Assembly: GCF_009831115.1 (NCBI RefSeq) | Contig: NZ_WUUK01000004.1 | Location: 124,001-188,000 of the forward strand | Source: Salinicoccus hispanicus | Lineage (GTDB): Bacteria > Bacillota > Bacilli > Staphylococcales > Salinicoccaceae | Direction of reading: 5' to 3' | Length of the DNA stretch: 64,000 bases | In this document: in pieces, positions 34,616 to 43,814 of the stretch | Position numbering within the stretch: position 1 is the stretch's first letter | How the letters are laid out: each line of letters opens with the position of its first letter | Program-made: the position numbers and the translations under genes | Notes under the pieces: generated by a model | The model's database searches: none | Seen by the model: only the letters and a program-made list of their open reading frames with translations | What the model was told of the DNA's origin: nothing

Positions 34616-35143
34616 TTATTTATCAGTCCCGATAATGAATACATTCATATTGGATAGAACATCTATAGTCTTATCTCCGAGCTCCTTGCTGGTGCTGGCT
34701 ACAAGATCCTTATTAATGGTAATATCCGCTTGTGGAAATATATTCTGTATGATCATGATATTGGCAAGTACACATACGTTGGTTTCGGCACCTATAAACT
34801 CAACAGTCCGGTTCGTCTCTACATCCTCTCCATAGTTTTTCTGGATTTTTCTCGCTTCTTCAGGCGGAATCCCGTAGAAAGTCTTTTCATATCTATCACC
34901 ATGTGTTTCAAGAAGCTCGCGGAATTGGGGAAAAATTGCTTCGTCAAAACGGATACTTTCAAGACTGCGCGACTCCTGTTCGAACTCTGGGTAGAAATTC
35001 TGGGTATAGATGATCGGCTCGTTCTGATCTATGGCCTGCTGGATGCGTGATTCAATTCCATCACGCACTGCCTCAGTGGATTCAGCATAGCCTGAACCAT
35101 CTTTATCGAAAATATCATTCTGAAGATCTATGGCAATGAGCAT
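34616..35143 (-). CDS. Isochorismatase-family cysteine hydrolase
   Basis: The 175-residue cytosolic enzyme has the catalytic triad of the family: D6 in AIDLQND, K87 in YEKTFYG and C124 in ETNVCVLAN. Members include nicotinamidases and ureidoacrylate hydrolases; nothing here selects among them. AAGGAG lies eight bases before the ATG at 35143; the frame extends three codons further to a GTG too near the ribosome site. Confidence 0.85.
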   Translation of the reverse strand: MLIAIDLQNDIFDKDGSGYAESTEAVRDGIESRIQQAIDQNEPIIYTQNFYPEFEQESRSLESIRFDEAIFPQFRELLETHGDRYEKTFYGIPPEEARKIQKNYGEDVETNRTVEFIGAETNVCVLANIMIIQNIFPQADITINKDLVASTSKELGDKTIDVLSNMNVFIIGTDK

Positions 35144-35269
35144 GCGTTTCACTCCTTACATTTTATTTGTGTATAAATCATATTCTATAAATACCCACTT
35201 GATGAACTTTCATACCGTTTTGTTTGAAAACTGCTGGAACACTGGTTATGATAATTACAATATGATATG

Positions 35270-35396
35270 AAAGTCATCTAGGGTTCCGCCATTTACGTCA
35301 TGGGGCTGGTCCGAGAGATGACGCATGAAGTACATTCATGACACGGAGGGACAAAAGCCTGGGAGAGAATATAATTCTCTCCCAGGCTTTTTATTT
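35270..35396 (+). promoter_or_regulatory. Guanidine-I (ykkC) riboswitch with terminator
   Basis: Consensus blocks are present in order: TCTAGGGTTCCG, GGCTGGTCCGAGAGATGAC, ACACGGAGGGACAAAAGCC. A strong terminator (35354-35390 plus T-run) overlaps the last block, so guanidine binding should prevent termination. The two SMR genes follow directly. Confidence 0.95.
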
Positions 35397-35412
35397 TAAA
35401 GGAGGTTTCTTT

Positions 35413-35751
35413 ATGAAGCAGCAATGGTTTAAAGTCTTGATCGCAAGTGTGTTTGAAGTGGGCTGGGTGATCGGTCTTACCCATGCGACAGAATGGTATC
35501 AGTGGATTCTCACCCTTATAGCCATTTTTCTCAGTTTCTACCTGATGATCGATGCTGGAAAATATCTGCCAGTGGGTACAGTTTATGCTGTATTTGTAGG
35601 TCTGGGGGCGTTCGGAACAGTACTTTCGGAAATCGTTCTTTTTGACGCACCATTTATCCCGCTTAAAATACTATTGATTGCCCTGATACTCGTCGGGGTC
35701 GCCGGTCTGAAGATGGTGACCGACGAGAAATCGGAAGAGGGGGCTTCATGA
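35413..35751 (+). CDS. gdxA/ykkC: SMR-family guanidinium exporter subunit A
   Basis: The 112-residue protein has four transmembrane helices and the conserved membrane-embedded Glu (E15 in SVFEVGWVIGL) of small multidrug resistance proteins. Placement directly behind a guanidine-I riboswitch identifies it as one half of a YkkCD/Gdx-type guanidinium:proton exchanger. AAAGGAGG sets ATG 35413. The next SMR gene overlaps by 4 bp (ATGA), so the two are made together and probably form a heterodimer. Confidence 0.93.
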   Translation: MKQQWFKVLIASVFEVGWVIGLTHATEWYQWILTLIAIFLSFYLMIDAGKYLPVGTVYAVFVGLGAFGTVLSEIVLFDAPFIPLKILLIALILVGVAGLKMVTDEKSEEGAS

Positions 35752-36065
35752 TGGCATGGATATCACTTGTTCTGGCTGGCCTTTTTGAAGTCTGTGGTGT
35801 GCTTTCGATCAATAAGCTCCATAAAGATAAATCGTTGTTTTCACTGCTTCTGCTGCTGGTATGTTTCGGACTATCCTTTTCGTTTCTGGCGATCGCACTT
35901 GAAGTTCTGCCGATGGGAACTGCATATGCTATATGGACCGGCATCGGCGCTTCGGGTGGAGCACTGCTCGGGATGGTCTTCTTTGGAGAATCGAAGGATT
36001 GGAAACGGATATTTTTCATACTTCTTATCATTTGTGCAGTAGTAGGCCTGAAACTTATCTCATAA
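35748..36065 (+). CDS. gdxB/ykkD: SMR-family guanidinium exporter subunit B
   Basis: The 105-residue four-helix protein carries the conserved Glu (E14 in GLFEVCGVLSI) and GMVFFGESKDW near TM4. It is the partner of the preceding SMR protein in the guanidine-controlled operon. The start overlaps the previous stop by four bases. Confidence 0.92.
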   Translation: MMAWISLVLAGLFEVCGVLSINKLHKDKSLFSLLLLLVCFGLSFSFLAIALEVLPMGTAYAIWTGIGASGGALLGMVFFGESKDWKRIFFILLIICAVVGLKLIS

Positions 36066-36070
36066 AATGT

Positions 36071-36961
36071 CTATCGTGAAGTATCGTGATGTTCAATGGC
36101 GGTGCTGTTGAACATATCCAGTAGTGCAAGTGTACTGGTTGAATGGAACCTGACGTCAGGCGTAAGCAGGTAGAAGTGCCGTTCGAGCGAGACGTTGTTA
36201 TACTCTATACGCTTCAGACGACCGGTTTCAAGTTCATGATGAATGGTATGCTTTGATAGCAGTGAAAGTCCCATACCGCTTGCTACGGCATTTTTGATGG
36301 CCTGTGTACTGCTCAGGGTAATTGTTTTGGGTTGGATCTCCAGATGGATGAATGCCTGTTCCTGGTAGCTTCGTGTGCCGGAACCTTCTTCGCGAATCAG
36401 CCAGGTTGCTTCCTTCAGTGATTGATGAGTCGGTTGATCAGGAAATCCGGCATTCCCTATCACATGCATTTCATCCTTAAGAAGACGGGTCATGTTGACT
36501 TTTAAATCCTGGATCTCATCCTCGATGATGCCGATGTCCAGAGTGGCGGACCTGATATCGTTCATGATGGTCGCCGAGTTGCTGATATGGACTTCAGGTA
36601 CGATTTTTGGATACTTTTCAATAAGTGATGCAAGCATGGACGGCAGTATGTATTCGCCGTAAGTATAACTGGCGCCTATTCTGATGGGACCTTTTGTTTC
36701 TTCCTGCAGGTCAATGATCAGATGCTGCATCCGGGACTCGAGTATCATCATTTCTTTAGCATGGTGGTAGTAGATTTCTCCTGCTGCGTTCAGACGGATG
36801 CCTCGCGTCGAACGCTCGATCAGTGTGATATCGAGTTCTTCTTCAAGCTGTCTGATGTAGCTCGATACTGCAGGCTGGGTCATATGCAGTTTATGAGCTG
36901 CTTTTGTAAAGCTTTCTTCCTCAACGACAGCGATGAATACTTTCATGACTTGATTTATCAA
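36071..36961 (-). CDS. LysR-family regulator (CysL-like)
   Basis: The 296-residue protein has a LysR HTH (FTKAAHKLHMTQPAVSSYIRQLEEEL) and an effector domain with GPIRIGASYTYGEYILP. It resembles B. subtilis CysL (YwfK), a regulator of sulfite reductase genes. It is divergent from a YeiH-family gene, a pairing common for this transporter family. The start is TTG at 36961 with GGAGG upstream. The effector is unknown; a sulfur compound is plausible. Confidence 0.88.
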   Translation of the reverse strand: MINQVMKVFIAVVEEESFTKAAHKLHMTQPAVSSYIRQLEEELDITLIERSTRGIRLNAAGEIYYHHAKEMMILESRMQHLIIDLQEETKGPIRIGASYTYGEYILPSMLASLIEKYPKIVPEVHISNSATIMNDIRSATLDIGIIEDEIQDLKVNMTRLLKDEMHVIGNAGFPDQPTHQSLKEATWLIREEGSGTRSYQEQAFIHLEIQPKTITLSSTQAIKNAVASGMGLSLLSKHTIHHELETGRLKRIEYNNVSLERHFYLLTPDVRFHSTSTLALLDMFNSTAIEHHDTSR

Positions 36962-36994
36962 AAGACGACCTCCATAAGCAATAGGTTATGATTA

Positions 36995-37040
36995 ATATTA
37001 TAATATACTATTTCATTTATGCGATGATACCTTCTATCAT
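36995..37040. promoter_or_regulatory. Inverted repeats in the lysR/yeiH-like intergenic region
   Basis: ATATTATAATAT (36995-37006) is a perfect palindrome and ATGATA-N5-TATCAT (37024-37040) a second inverted repeat. Both are candidate operators in the 99-bp divergent region. Confidence 0.4.
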
Positions 37041-37060
37041 AATAGACGGAGGGGTATATC

Positions 37061-38050
37061 ATGGAAACTAATCGATTACAGTTATGGTACGGCATACTGT
37101 TTACACTGTTCATAGCAATTATCAGTTTTGGCATCGCCCGTCTGCCGGTCTTCAATTACATTGGCCCTTTGGCAACGGCAATCACTCTCGCCTTTATATA
37201 TAGGCAGTTTTTCGGCTATCCCTACAAACTCAAAACAGGGATACAATTCTCAGCTAAAATATTGCTGCGTGCTGCCATCATACTTTATGGATTAAAATTG
37301 AATATAAATGTTGTGTTCAGCGAAGGGCTTCCCCTGCTGCTGAAATCTTCGGTCGTCATTGTGTTTGCCATACTCATGTCATATGCTCTGGCGAAATTGT
37401 TCAAAGCGGATATGACTCTATCCATGCTGCTCGGAGTGGGCACCGGAGTGTGTGGTGCTGCCGCAATCGCAGCAGTTGCTCCGATCATCAAAGCAAAAGA
37501 TGAAGATACTGCTGTAAGTGTGGGGATCATTGCACTGCTCGGTACTGTATTCTCGGTTGCCTATCTTCTGATCAGGCCCTACCTGCCTGTTGAAGAAGTG
37601 GGGTATGGCATATGGTCCGGTTTGAGTCTTCATGAGCTGGCACATGTTGCACTTGCTGCAGAACCCGCCGGTGAAGAAGCACTCGGTTTTGCACTTCTGG
37701 CCAAACTTTCAAGGGTTTTCCTGCTTGTTCCGCTATGTCTCATTTTCATATGGCATATGCGTCGCAAGGAGAGCAGGACAGGAGCTGCCAAAGTGGCTTT
37801 CCCTTATTTCCTGATCGGCTTCATGCTGATGAGTCTAGTAAACAGTTATGTAATAGGGGATTATGTGGAGATTTCTGACCAGGTCATGGATCTTATTTCT
37901 CAGTTGACCACACTGCTTCTGACAATGGCAATGATTGCCCTCGGCCTGAATATCAATATAAGAGATGTGGCTGGACGCGCATTAAAACCGTTTGCTCTGA
38001 TATTCGCAATTTCAATTGCACTATCTATACTGGTATATCTAATAAAATAA
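37061..38050 (+). CDS. YeiH-family (putative sulfate exporter) membrane protein
   Basis: The 329-residue protein has about ten transmembrane segments with the family motifs LLGVGTGVCGAAAIAAVAPIIKAKDEDTA and WSGLSLHELAHVALAA. The family is annotated as putative sulfate exporters (UPF0324), but transport has rarely been tested. Its divergent CysL-like regulator supports a sulfur-related role. GGAGGGG precedes the ATG. Confidence 0.88.
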   Translation: METNRLQLWYGILFTLFIAIISFGIARLPVFNYIGPLATAITLAFIYRQFFGYPYKLKTGIQFSAKILLRAAIILYGLKLNINVVFSEGLPLLLKSSVVIVFAILMSYALAKLFKADMTLSMLLGVGTGVCGAAAIAAVAPIIKAKDEDTAVSVGIIALLGTVFSVAYLLIRPYLPVEEVGYGIWSGLSLHELAHVALAAEPAGEEALGFALLAKLSRVFLLVPLCLIFIWHMRRKESRTGAAKVAFPYFLIGFMLMSLVNSYVIGDYVEISDQVMDLISQLTTLLLTMAMIALGLNINIRDVAGRALKPFALIFAISIALSILVYLIK

Positions 38051-38075
38051 ACCGCCCCATGGGAGCGGTTTTGTT
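38049..38075. terminator. Bidirectional terminator
   Basis: An AACCGC...GCGGTT stem with interior mismatch lies between convergent genes, with T-rich ends on both strands. Confidence 0.75.
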
Positions 38076-38426
38076 TTATGCCAGGTGTTGGCCTACATTT
38101 TCGTTGTTTGTCACAATCAGGAAAACTTTGCCTTCATCCATATCGCTTTCATAATTTTCTGCTTCTGTTTCAGAGAAACCGATATTTTGGAGTTGCTTGC
38201 GAAGTGTGTCGCCCTGTTTTTCAACTGTCGATTTGACGGCATCTGCGATACCTGATTCGCTTACGCCAATCGTGTTGACTTCAGCAGCCTTAGTAATTCT
38301 TTTAGTACGATCGTCGTCGTGGGAGATGACATAAATATCATCTGCACTGATGTCTTTTGATGTCAGTTTTTTAATATCGTCTTTAAGTGTCTCATCATTC
38401 GTGTACGGCTTGATGAATGGTTTCAT
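38076..38426 (-). CDS. YflT-family general stress protein
   Basis: The 116-residue cytosolic protein matches the heat-induced stress protein YflT family (general stress protein 17M-like): N-terminal MKPFIKPYTNDETL, then DIYVISHDDDRT and a C-terminal GKVFLIVTN. In B. subtilis such genes belong to the sigma-B regulon, and a good sigma-B-type promoter lies upstream here. The molecular function is unknown. CAGGAGGG precedes the ATG. Confidence 0.85.
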   Translation of the reverse strand: MKPFIKPYTNDETLKDDIKKLTSKDISADDIYVISHDDDRTKRITKAAEVNTIGVSESGIADAVKSTVEKQGDTLRKQLQNIGFSETEAENYESDMDEGKVFLIVTNNENVGQHLA

Positions 38427-38468
38427 GTTAAAATCCCTCCTGAGTTGATTAGCATTACACTATATTGG

Positions 38469-38493
38469 TTTCCCCAATACGGCCATGCTAAAC
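38469..38493 (-). promoter_or_regulatory. Sigma-B-type promoter of the YflT-like gene
   Basis: On the minus strand GTTTAG (38493-38488) and GGGAAA (38474-38469) are 13 bp apart, close to the GTTTAA/GGGTAT sigma-B consensus. The inverted repeat GCCATG-N5-CATGGC (38482-38498) overlaps the -35 box. Confidence 0.65.
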
Positions 38494-38501
38494 ATGGCAT
38501 A

Positions 38502-38530
38502 TTGACAAACAGAGTCAAAGTCATTAGTAT
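38502..38530 (+). promoter_or_regulatory. Sigma-A promoter of the YuiF-like gene
   Basis: TTGACA (38502-38507) and TAGTAT (38525-38530) are 17 bp apart, 36 bp upstream of the start codon. Confidence 0.5.
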
Positions 38531-38566
38531 AGCAATATTGTAAAATTCTAATGAGGAGGGATGAGC

Positions 38567-39877
38567 ATGAACGCAGTAGTCATAGCAGTACTGGTAATGA
38601 TTGCACTCAGTCTGCTCAGACTGAACGTAGTACTCGCACTATTCATCGGTGCACTTTCCGGTGGTCTGGTTGCAGGCATGGGATATGCTGAAGTGATTGG
38701 CGTCTTTACTGAAGGTATTACAGGGGGAGCCGAAATTGCACTCAGCTATGCACTTCTTGGTGGGTTCGCAGCTCTTATTGCGTATAGCGGGATTACAGAA
38801 GTTCTTGTGCAATTCATTATCAGGGCGCTGAAGAGGGAAGAGTCCAGGAAAGCGAGAGTCATTGCAAAGATCTCCATCATAGCTGCCCTGCTTGCCGTGT
38901 CCATTATGAGCCAGAACATTATTCCGATACATATTGCATTTATTCCGATTCTGGTTCCACCACTGCTCAGCCTGATGAACGAGCTGGGTTTTGACCGGAG
39001 GCTGATTGCAGTCGTGCTGACTTTCGGTCTTACTTTTCCATATGTGCTTTTCCCAATCGGTTTTGGGCAGATATTCCAGAATACGATCGTTACTGGTTTT
39101 GAATCGGCAGGAACAGATATTGCCTTTGGACAAGTGGCACCCGCTCTGGTCATTCCGGCCAGCGGCTTTGTAATCGGTCTGATTCTGGCTCTGTTCTACT
39201 ATAGGAAGAAACGTATTTACGAGCCGAAAGCTTTCGGCTCTGAACATGATGCAGAAGCAAGTGCCAAAACAATTTCCATAGCGCTGATCGCCATTGCCGC
39301 CACTTTCGGTGTGCAGATTTTCACCGATTCAATGATATTCGGTGCACTGGCTGGTATCATGGTCTTCTTTCTCTCCTTCCAGTTCAAATGGAGCAGGCTG
39401 GATAATGAGCTGGTTGATGGTATCAGAATGATGGCTTATATCGGCATTGTAATGCTCGCAGCCAATGGCTTCGCAGCTGTTATTTCGGAAACGGGTCATG
39501 TCAGTCCGCTGGTCGACGGTATCGCAGAGACGCTTGCAGGACATAAAGTTCTGATTGTCGGTTCGATGCTGCTTGTCGGACTGGTCGTTACGATGGGAAT
39601 CGGATCGTCATTCGCCACTATTCCGATCATTGCGAGCATCTTCATACCAATGGGGATGGAACTGGGACTGTCCATACCGGCAATCATTGCTATTATAGGG
39701 ACTGCAGGGGCGCTCGGAGACGCAGGATCCCCGGCATCAGATTCCACGCTGGGTCCAACAGCCGGACTGAGTGCAGATGGTCAGCATGATCATATATGGG
39801 ATACTTGTGTTCCAACCTTCATATTTCTGAATATACCTGTTCTTATTGCAGGGTTCTTTGCAGGAATGCTTTTATAA
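38567..39877 (+). CDS. Na+/H+ antiporter-family (YuiF-like) transporter
   Basis: The 436-residue protein has about eleven transmembrane segments and resembles B. subtilis YuiF of the NhaC-like Na+/H+ antiporter family. Recognisable parts are MSQNIIPIHIAFIPILVPPLL, GMGIGSSFATIPIIASIF and GDAGSPASDSTLGPTAGLS near the C-terminus. Some relatives are annotated as amino acid transporters, so substrate is open. GAGGAGGG places the start at ATG 38567 rather than at the ATG directly abutting it. Confidence 0.85.
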   Translation: MNAVVIAVLVMIALSLLRLNVVLALFIGALSGGLVAGMGYAEVIGVFTEGITGGAEIALSYALLGGFAALIAYSGITEVLVQFIIRALKREESRKARVIAKISIIAALLAVSIMSQNIIPIHIAFIPILVPPLLSLMNELGFDRRLIAVVLTFGLTFPYVLFPIGFGQIFQNTIVTGFESAGTDIAFGQVAPALVIPASGFVIGLILALFYYRKKRIYEPKAFGSEHDAEASAKTISIALIAIAATFGVQIFTDSMIFGALAGIMVFFLSFQFKWSRLDNELVDGIRMMAYIGIVMLAANGFAAVISETGHVSPLVDGIAETLAGHKVLIVGSMLLVGLVVTMGIGSSFATIPIIASIFIPMGMELGLSIPAIIAIIGTAGALGDAGSPASDSTLGPTAGLSADGQHDHIWDTCVPTFIFLNIPVLIAGFFAGMLL

Positions 39878-39929
39878 GAGCGTCCATTGGCCATCAATGG
39901 AAATCATGACATCGAGGAAAGGTGAGAGC

Positions 39930-41300
39930 ATGTATCATACTGATTCAAAAAAAGAAATGTATAGGCAGTTCATCGGCATACTATGGCCGATCATGACGAC
40001 CCAGATCCTTTTATATGCAATGAATATGATTGATACCATGATGTCAGGAAAAGCGGGTGTCGACGATCTGGCAGGTGTTGCAATCGGTTCAAGCCTATGG
40101 GCGCCTGTATCCACAGGAATAAACGGTATTCTTCTCGCAGTGACGGCGATTGTCGCACAGCTACTCGGTGCAGGACAGAAGGATAAGGTGAATCACAACG
40201 TCAATCAGGCCATATATATTACCTTTGTAATGACATTTTTCGTTCTATTGTTTGGTGTACTGTTCCTCGATAGAATACTGAACATCATGGATCTCGATTC
40301 TTCCGTTCACCATGTTGCCTTCTACTACCTGACAGGATTATCATGCGGTATATTGCCATTATTCTTATTTAACGTATTGCGTAATTTCGTTGATTCTCAA
40401 GGTCTTACTCGCATATCGCTATACGTTATAGCGACATCATTGCCGTTGAATATATTCTTCAATTATGCATTGATTTTCGGCAACTTCGGATTTCCAGAAC
40501 TGGGTGGAATCGGTGCTGGCGTTGCCACTGCCATTACATACTGGCTGATTTTCTTTTTCATCGTTCTGATGGTAGTAAAGGTGGATGCGCTGCGACCCTT
40601 TTACATTTTCAGACGATTTACACCGCCTTCACTATCGACCATCCGTCACCACCTGGCAGTAGGTATACCGATTGGTATCCTCATTTTTGTCGAGACAAGT
40701 ATTTTCTCACTTATGACTCTGCTGATTGGTATAATGTTCACGACAAACATCATTGCAGCCAATCAGGTTGTGCTGAACTTTACGACGATGCTCTTTATGC
40801 TACCCCTCAGTATATCGATGGCGATGACTATCGTAATAGGGTTCAGCGCTGGCGGCGGACGCTATGATGATGCCAGACGTTATAAAATAATGGGCGTTCT
40901 ATCGAGTCTTGCACTTGTAGGCGTTGCTTCCATCATCCTTTTCGCTTTCAGGGAGCGGATATCATATTTATATACGGACGATCCGCAAGTAGTTGCAATT
41001 ACTGTGCCTCTGTTCCTGTTTGCGATCATCTACCAGTTTTCAGATGCACTTCAGGCCGTGTTCCAAGGAATTCTCAGAGGTTACAAAGATGTGGTCTTCC
41101 CTTCAGTCATCGCCATCATCTCCTATTGGTTGGTTGGCCTTTTATCGGGCTATCTTCTGTCAGCCTTTACTTCTTTGGATGTATATGGCTTCTGGATCGG
41201 TATTTCAATCGGTTTGACATGTGCAGCAATCGGATTCTATATTCGCTTGAGGCATATTGAGAAGAAAAATATGTTTAAACTCCCCCTAAATGAGCAATAG
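39930..41300 (+). CDS. MATE-family multidrug/Na+ antiporter
   Basis: The 456-residue protein has twelve predicted transmembrane helices in two homologous halves. Start region FIGILWPIMTTQILLYAMNMIDTMMSG and LAGVAIGSSLW are typical of NorM/DinF-type MATE transporters. It would export organic cations or metabolites using Na+ or H+. AAAGGTGA precedes ATG 39930. It lies 53 bp after the YuiF-like gene in the same direction, with no terminator seen between them. Confidence 0.9.
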   Translation: MYHTDSKKEMYRQFIGILWPIMTTQILLYAMNMIDTMMSGKAGVDDLAGVAIGSSLWAPVSTGINGILLAVTAIVAQLLGAGQKDKVNHNVNQAIYITFVMTFFVLLFGVLFLDRILNIMDLDSSVHHVAFYYLTGLSCGILPLFLFNVLRNFVDSQGLTRISLYVIATSLPLNIFFNYALIFGNFGFPELGGIGAGVATAITYWLIFFFIVLMVVKVDALRPFYIFRRFTPPSLSTIRHHLAVGIPIGILIFVETSIFSLMTLLIGIMFTTNIIAANQVVLNFTTMLFMLPLSISMAMTIVIGFSAGGGRYDDARRYKIMGVLSSLALVGVASIILFAFRERISYLYTDDPQVVAITVPLFLFAIIYQFSDALQAVFQGILRGYKDVVFPSVIAIISYWLVGLLSGYLLSAFTSLDVYGFWIGISIGLTCAAIGFYIRLRHIEKKNMFKLPLNEQ

Positions 41301-41334
41301 ATAGATGTATTGAAATAAAGAGGGGAGAATTTAG

Positions 41335-42219
41335 ATGACTGAATTGAATAACCCGAAGCATAAATACTATGAAGATAAATTCGAGAAACAGGAGCAGCAA
41401 TATCCAGGTATCCAGAACAAGATGGAGCCGGTGCCGGACTGCGGCGAAGAATCTTATAAAGGCTATAACAGACTTGAAGGTAGAAAGGCGCTTGTTACCG
41501 GTGGTGATTCAGGTATCGGTCGTGCAGCAGCAATTGCTTATGCCAAAGAAGGTGCCGACGTTGCGATCAATTATCTGCCGGACGAAGAATCTGATGCAGA
41601 GGAAGTAAGATCCGTCATTGAAGCCCAAGGCAGAAAAGCAGTACTGTTGCCTGGTGATCTCAGAGATGAAAATTTCACGAGAAATCTTGTACATGATGCA
41701 GCCAAAGCGCTGGACGGACTTGATATACTTGTAATGAACGCAGGTATGCAGCAGTATCAGAAAGATGTCAGAGATATCACAACGGAACAGCTGAAAGATA
41801 CGTTCACCATCAACGTATTTTCCAACGTGTGGATGATGCAGGAAGCACTCGATCACCTGCCGGAAGGCGGCAGCGTCATTATAACGACATCCATCCAAGG
41901 GTTCAGTCCATCGGATATCCTGGCGGATTATGCAATGACGAAAAGTGCACAGAGATCATTCATCATTTCCATGGCCAGTCAGCTTGGAGAAAAAGGCATC
42001 CGTGTAAACGGTGTTGCTCCAGGCCCGGTTTGGACACCACTCCAGATTTCAGGCGGTCAACCTCCTGAGAATATTCCGGAATTTGGTCAGACGACACCGC
42101 TTGAACGTGCTGGGCAACCTGTTGAACTGGCAGACACTTATGTCCTTCTTGCTTCCGACAGCGGGAGCTATATCACAGGACAGATATATGGAATTACAGG
42201 CGGCATGCCGATTAACTAG
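41335..42219 (+). CDS. SDR-family oxidoreductase (GSP39/YhdF-like)
   Basis: The 294-residue SDR carries an N-terminal extension of about 45 residues ([20 protein letters not shown]) typical of general stress protein 39 and YhdF. Then come TGGDSGIG (NAD(P) binding), MNAG, the catalytic Ser in TTSIQGF, and Tyr/Lys in ADYAMTKSA. Substrate is unknown. AAGAGGGGAGA precedes the ATG. It follows the MATE gene by 34 bp and ends in a strong terminator. Confidence 0.88.
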   Translation: MTELNNPKHKYYEDKFEKQEQQYPGIQNKMEPVPDCGEESYKGYNRLEGRKALVTGGDSGIGRAAAIAYAKEGADVAINYLPDEESDAEEVRSVIEAQGRKAVLLPGDLRDENFTRNLVHDAAKALDGLDILVMNAGMQQYQKDVRDITTEQLKDTFTINVFSNVWMMQEALDHLPEGGSVIITTSIQGFSPSDILADYAMTKSAQRSFIISMASQLGEKGIRVNGVAPGPVWTPLQISGGQPPENIPEFGQTTPLERAGQPVELADTYVLLASDSGSYITGQIYGITGGMPIN

Positions 42220-42230
42220 TCCTGATCAGA

Positions 42231-42263
42231 TAAGACCCATCGCAATGGCGATGGGTCTTATTT
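42231..42263. terminator. Bidirectional terminator
   Basis: A 12-13 bp stem with loop AATG lies between the convergent SDR and aldehyde dehydrogenase genes. Confidence 0.88.
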
Positions 42264-43619
42264 CTATTTCCAGAGATATTTTATGAATTTACCGAAGAGT
42301 TTATTCGGGTATCTGAATGGAAAATCAACACAGGTTGTCTGATGCAGGATGCTCTTCTCGTGAGTAAAGGTATCAAATGAATACTTTCCATGGTATTTTC
42401 CCATACCGCTATTACCACGTCCACCGAATGGCAGGTGGGGATTTACAAGGTGGAAGACGGTATCGTTTACGGCGCCCCCGCCGAATGGTACCGATTGAAT
42501 GACAGTTTTAGCTTCGGACTTCTTATCGGTAAATACATATAGAGCCAAAGGGTCAGGTAGATCCCGGACATCCAATATTGCCTTCTCCAAGGAATCGAAT
42601 TGAAGAACGGGTAGTATTGGTCCGAACACTTCTTCCTGCATGGCATCATGACTGAAATCGACATTGTCAATGATGGTCGGCTCTATCGTCAAGGTGGCTG
42701 GACGGGTTTTCCCGCCATATACGACGTTGCCCTGAATCAATTCCTTAAGACGTTCGAAGTGGTTTTCATTGACGATGTTCATATAGGCCCCTGTTATGAA
42801 AGCTTCAGCATAGAACTTTTCTGTATAGTGCTTCATATGATGGATGAGCTGTTTCCTTACGCTCGAATCAACGTAGACGAAATCTGGAGCGACACATGTC
42901 TGGCCGGCATTGATGAATTTACCCCAGACGATCCGTTTTGCGGCGAGTTTGATGTCGGCATTTTTGGTCACGATTGCTGGAGATTTCCCTCCGAGCTCAA
43001 GTGTGACAGGAGTAAGATGTCTGGCGGCACTTTCCATGACGATTCTGCCTACCTGGGAGCTGCCTGTATAGAATATATAATTGAAGGGCAGATTCAGAAG
43101 ATCCTGGTTCGTGTCGATTCCGCCTTCGACTGAAGCGACATATTTTTCGGGAAAAGCGAGAGCTACAATACTGCTGATTACACCCGCAACCGTAGGCGTG
43201 TGCTCTGAAGGTTTGAGAATGGCTGTATTCCCCGCACTGACAGCACCGATCAGAGGAGCGACTGTCAGATTGAATGGATAGTTCCAAGGTGCAATAATCA
43301 GAGTTACACCATAAGGTTCCTTATAGATTTTGGAAGTAGAACCGATGTGCGTTACTGGGGTCTTCACCTTCCTGGTTTCTGCCCACTCTTCAATATGCTT
43401 TATGCTATAGTTGATTTCATTGTAGACATATCCGATTTCGGTCAGATATGCTTCTGCTTTGCCTTTATTGAAATCTTTCTTCATAGCGTCGAGTAAATCG
43501 GATTCGTAGTATTGGATACTTCTTTTCAACTGTTTGAGTGCTTCTATTCTGAAAGAGAGCTTTTTTGTTTTGCCGGACTGATAGAATTGCTTTTGCCTAT
43601 TGAATAATGATTCATACAT
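42264..43619 (-). CDS. Aldehyde dehydrogenase, class 3 / fatty-aldehyde type
   Basis: The 451-residue enzyme lacks the N-terminal extension of common ALDHs, as in class 3 and YwdH-type enzymes. Catalytic Cys lies in NAGQTCVAPDFVYV, catalytic Glu in TLELGGKSPAIV, and APWNYPFNLTVAPLIGA and FTGSSQVGRIV are cofactor-site motifs. It oxidises medium or long-chain or aromatic aldehydes to acids. A C-terminal hydrophobic stretch could allow membrane association. AAGGAG fixes the ATG at 43619. Confidence 0.9.
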   Translation of the reverse strand: MYESLFNRQKQFYQSGKTKKLSFRIEALKQLKRSIQYYESDLLDAMKKDFNKGKAEAYLTEIGYVYNEINYSIKHIEEWAETRKVKTPVTHIGSTSKIYKEPYGVTLIIAPWNYPFNLTVAPLIGAVSAGNTAILKPSEHTPTVAGVISSIVALAFPEKYVASVEGGIDTNQDLLNLPFNYIFYTGSSQVGRIVMESAARHLTPVTLELGGKSPAIVTKNADIKLAAKRIVWGKFINAGQTCVAPDFVYVDSSVRKQLIHHMKHYTEKFYAEAFITGAYMNIVNENHFERLKELIQGNVVYGGKTRPATLTIEPTIIDNVDFSHDAMQEEVFGPILPVLQFDSLEKAILDVRDLPDPLALYVFTDKKSEAKTVIQSVPFGGGAVNDTVFHLVNPHLPFGGRGNSGMGKYHGKYSFDTFTHEKSILHQTTCVDFPFRYPNKLFGKFIKYLWK

Positions 43620-43739
43620 TATAACCACTCCTTATCTTTACTTACATGTACCCGCCTAAACTGATTTTATGTCAGACTGTTATGAATATGATTATTTATA
43701 GCCTGAGAAAAAATAATTTAAATATGCGGTTCGCATTTA

Positions 43740-43767
43740 TTGTTTAATATTAAACGTGTGATATAAT
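43740..43767 (+). promoter_or_regulatory. Promoter with embedded palindrome before the small HTH-like gene
   Basis: TTGTTT (43740-43745) and TATAAT (43762-43767) are 16 bp apart. The perfect 14-bp palindrome GTTTAATATTAAAC (43742-43755) overlaps the -35 box. A second repeat, ATGCG-GTT-CGCAT, lies at 43724-43736. Confidence 0.6.
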
Positions 43768-43814
43768 TAATTTTAGGTTGATGCATAGCTTGATTGATTG
43801 AGGAAGGTGAACCT

